Origin: an uncultured Verrucomicrobiota bacterium
Lineage (GTDB): Bacteria > Verrucomicrobiota > Kiritimatiellia > RFP12 > UBA1067
NCBI GenBank assembly: GCA_946631345.1
Contig: CAMPAA010000195.1
Location: 1 to 5,975, forward strand
Direction of reading: 5' to 3'
Length of the DNA stretch: 5,975 bases
Position numbers and translations under genes: made by a program. The notes below the pieces were generated by a model. The model was not told the DNA's origin. It saw only the letters and a list, made by a program, of their open reading frames with translations, and did not search any database. This document shows, piece by piece, positions 3,713 to 5,975 of the stretch. Within the stretch, counting starts at the first letter, position 1, and each line of letters starts with the position of its first letter.

Positions 3713-5975
3713 ATGAGAAATTGTACATTTTCATTTCAATGCAAGATGCTTGCGATCTGTCTTGCTGCTGCATGTCGGCACGAGATACTGTGCGCCGCTC
3801 CTTACGAGCATGGCATATATGATGCCGTTTCGCTCAACGGCGAATGGGAGATGGCGTATCAGCCGTATGCATACGAGGTGGTGGACTATCCATCGTTCAG
3901 CGGTGTCAAGGTTCCTCAAGCCATTCCGGGTTATTGGGAGGACATGGATTTCCGCGCGGTGGGAATGACAGACGAATTCCGGATAAATCCTCTTTTCGAG
4001 CGTCAGCGGTTTCCTATAACGGGATGGGCGAGCGACACCACCCTGCCAAACATCTATGGATGTTTCCTGTACCGCCGCACGATCAAGCTCGACCGTGAGG
4101 ATGCGGCTGTTTTGGCATTTGAGGGCGTGCGCAATCAGGTGCACGCATGGATCAACGGGCGCTTCATCGCATTTCGCGCCGGTTTCTCCACGCCGTTCGA
4201 GCTGTCCGTTCCGAAAGGCGTTCTCAAGAATGGGCCGAACGAGATAGTTCTCGCCGTATCGAACAATCCCAATCTCGGCTACTGCGATTATGTTTCTGGG
4301 CTGACGACGCGTTCGACATTCAGATCAACCGGCGGCGTGAACGGGAACCTTGAATTGCGCTTTCCGAGGAACGGCCTTGGCGATGTGTATGTGACGACGG
4401 CGGCGGATCTCAGGACTTTCACAGTGCATGTCTCCGGCGGGGTTCCGTTCAGCTACGAGATATCCGATGGGGGCATGGTGAAGACCAATGGTTCGGCGTC
4501 GGGCGATTTCACTCTTCCGTCAGACGGATATGCCTTCTGGTCGCCGGAGTCGCCCAAACGCTATACGCTTGTGCTAAAGACGGCGCAGGGAGATTACAGA
4601 CAGATGTTTGGGCTGCGCAGACTTGCAGCGGACGGCGAAAAACTGCGCCTGAACGGAAAGCCTGTCTACCTGCGCGGCGTGACGGAGCACTGCTATTTCG
4701 CTAATACGCTCCACCTGCCGCGCGATCTCGGCTACTATCGTATGGTAACCGCGAAGCGCAAGGAGCTGGGCTTCAATTTCGTGCGCTTCCATACCTTTGT
4801 ACCTCCGGTGGAGTATCTGGAGGCGACCGACGAGCTTGGAATGGCCGTGCACATCGAATCGCCCGATTTCGTTCCCGAACCTGAATTCGCCTCCATTATC
4901 GCATTTGCGCGCCGACATCCATCGGTCATGATCTACTGCACCGGCAATGAGACGCGCATCGACCGCATCGCCGAGGCGTATTTGCGCGATGTTGCAGAGA
5001 TGGTTCACGAGCGTACCGATTCCCTGTTCTCGCCGATGAGCGCGATGCCGGGTGTGGAATATTCACTGGCCCCCGGCAAGGATCCGGTTGCGACGGCGCC
5101 ATTCCGCCACAACGCAGAGCGCATGGCGCGCATCGCGCCGTTCTGCGACATGTTTACCTCGTTCCAGCAGGGACTTGCAAGCTATGAATCCCTGAACGTC
5201 GGCACGTCGGCGGATCTCGACCGATTTGGAGATGCCTACTGCGGCAAGCCGCGCATCTCGCACGAAATCTGCATAGACGGTAGTTATGCCGACTTGGGCC
5301 TTGAAAGGCTTTCCCCGGCGGATTCTCCGATTCTCAAGGTAGGGCTATTCTCCGAGCCGCGCCAGATGCTTGCAGAGAAGGGCCTTCTTGACCGTGCCGA
5401 TACATATTTCCGCAACTCGTGTGAATGGATGTGGCGCATTCGCAAGCACTGTTTCGAAAAGTTGCGCGCGGCAGACCGCGTTGCGGGCTACGATTTCCTT
5501 GGCGACATCAATACGCATTGGCACACGTTCGGCTATTCAGTGGGGATGATGGACGAGTTCTACCGCCTGAAGCCCGGCGAGACCGTTGAGAACGTGCTAC
5601 GCTACAACTCTGCCTCCGTCCTCCTGTCCGATCTCGGCAGCGATTTCAACACAACGGCTGGCGATACGCGGACTGTCTCTCTTTCGGCGTCTAATTATGA
5701 TGCCGACATGCCCGATTCAATGATCCGTGTAGAGCTTGTCATGCCCGGTGGAGAAGTGAGGTGGCACTGCGAGCGCGCTGTCGGAACCGTGGCGAACGGG
5801 GGAATATCCCGGTTCGGTGCATTCGCCGTTAGAATCCCAGCAAGCGCGCACGCGGAGAAGTATTTTCTGCGCGCGATGTTGTCCAGCGGCGAGAAAAGTG
5901 TCGAGAATGAATGGGAGATATATGCATTCCCGAAGGTGACGGAGCGGCGGTCGCCAGCGAATGTAAGGGTCGTCT
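3713..5975 (+). CDS. Glycoside hydrolase family 2 enzyme, secreted or lipoprotein, 3' end cut off
   Basis: The frame is open from 3713 to the window edge, at least 754 codons with no stop. GH2 enzymes cleave beta-linked sugars such as galactosides, glucuronides or mannosides by a retaining mechanism. Domains in order: hydrophobic N-terminus (MLAICLAAAC, 12-21), sugar-binding jelly roll (SLNGEWEM near 40, then VHAWINGRFIAF), Ig-like domain (about 200-305), and TIM barrel from about 313 (RLNGKPVYLRGVTEH, VRFHTF at 357-362). The acid/base is E413 in YCTGNE and the nucleophile is E518 in RISHEIC, 105 residues apart. GYDFLGDINTHWHTFGY (592-608) probably lines the active site, and a further beta-rich domain follows. 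C21 after LAAA could be a lipid-attachment cysteine; otherwise signal cleavage after CAA (27-29) is possible. The start is uncertain: an in-frame ATG at 3695 is the alternative, and neither has a clear Shine-Dalgarno sequence. The substrate cannot be told from sequence alone. Confidence 0.9.
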   Translation, partial: MRNCTFSFQCKMLAICLAAACRHEILCAAPYEHGIYDAVSLNGEWEMAYQPYAYEVVDYPSFSGVKVPQAIPGYWEDMDFRAVGMTDEFRINPLFERQRFPITGWASDTTLPNIYGCFLYRRTIKLDREDAAVLAFEGVRNQVHAWINGRFIAFRAGFSTPFELSVPKGVLKNGPNEIVLAVSNNPNLGYCDYVSGLTTRSTFRSTGGVNGNLELRFPRNGLGDVYVTTAADLRTFTVHVSGGVPFSYEISDGGMVKTNGSASGDFTLPSDGYAFWSPESPKRYTLVLKTAQGDYRQMFGLRRLAADGEKLRLNGKPVYLRGVTEHCYFANTLHLPRDLGYYRMVTAKRKELGFNFVRFHTFVPPVEYLEATDELGMAVHIESPDFVPEPEFASIIAFARRHPSVMIYCTGNETRIDRIAEAYLRDVAEMVHERTDSLFSPMSAMPGVEYSLAPGKDPVATAPFRHNAERMARIAPFCDMFTSFQQGLASYESLNVGTSADLDRFGDAYCGKPRISHEICIDGSYADLGLERLSPADSPILKVGLFSEPRQMLAEKGLLDRADTYFRNSCEWMWRIRKHCFEKLRAADRVAGYDFLGDINTHWHTFGYSVGMMDEFYRLKPGETVENVLRYNSASVLLSDLGSDFNTTAGDTRTVSLSASNYDADMPDSMIRVELVMPGGEVRWHCERAVGTVANGGISRFGAFAVRIPASAHAEKYFLRAMLSSGEKSVENEWEIYAFPKVTERRSPANVRVV

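Noticed and set aside
4574..5008. 144-codon minus-strand open frame inside the GH2 gene
   Set aside because: It lies opposite the TIM barrel with its conserved GH2 motifs, its product shows no recognisable domain, and the plus frame is continuous; it is a shadow of GC-rich codon use.

Overview
The window carries four protein-coding genes and several structured intergenic stretches from a bacterial chromosome of moderate G+C. It holds no rRNA, tRNA, CRISPR array, transposase or phage gene that I can recognise. A PAS-AraC regulator next to a secreted glycoside hydrolase family 2 (GH2) enzyme of this sequence type suggests a carbohydrate-degrading bacterium of the Planctomycetota-Verrucomicrobiota-Chlamydiota group, perhaps a gut Kiritimatiellota or Lentisphaerota. 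This assignment is inference from protein character and memory of family distribution, not from a marker gene.

Layout. Positions 1-300 hold no convincing gene but include a palindromic pair, one copy of a 40-bp repeat and a good promoter. Positions 301-1443 (+) encode an AAA ATPase fused to a DUF4143 domain (COG1373 type). A second copy of the repeat (1452-1492) lies just after it, so the ATPase gene is bracketed by imperfect direct repeats. Positions 1486-2277 (-) encode a PAS-AraC transcription regulator, convergent with the ATPase. A 206-bp divergent intergenic region (2278-2483) has one promoter for the regulator and one for a Fic protein (2484-3557, +), with an inverted repeat between them. 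After the Fic gene come three consecutive inverted-repeat structures; the first is built on a 7-bp tandem repeat. A large GH2 gene then starts at about 3713 and runs off the right edge with no stop, leaving at least 754 codons with both catalytic glutamates present.

How the parts may work together. The ATPase and Fic genes are accessory-type genes. Their promoters resemble each other closely over 30 bp (22 of 30 identical), which hints at shared control or shared origin. The PAS-AraC protein is placed to regulate itself and the Fic gene, and possibly the GH2 gene beyond. I see no firm evidence of a complete new multi-gene system. The most unusual signals are the repeats bracketing the ATPase, the twin promoters, the heptamer-based palindrome after the Fic gene, and a PAS domain with a cysteine cluster.
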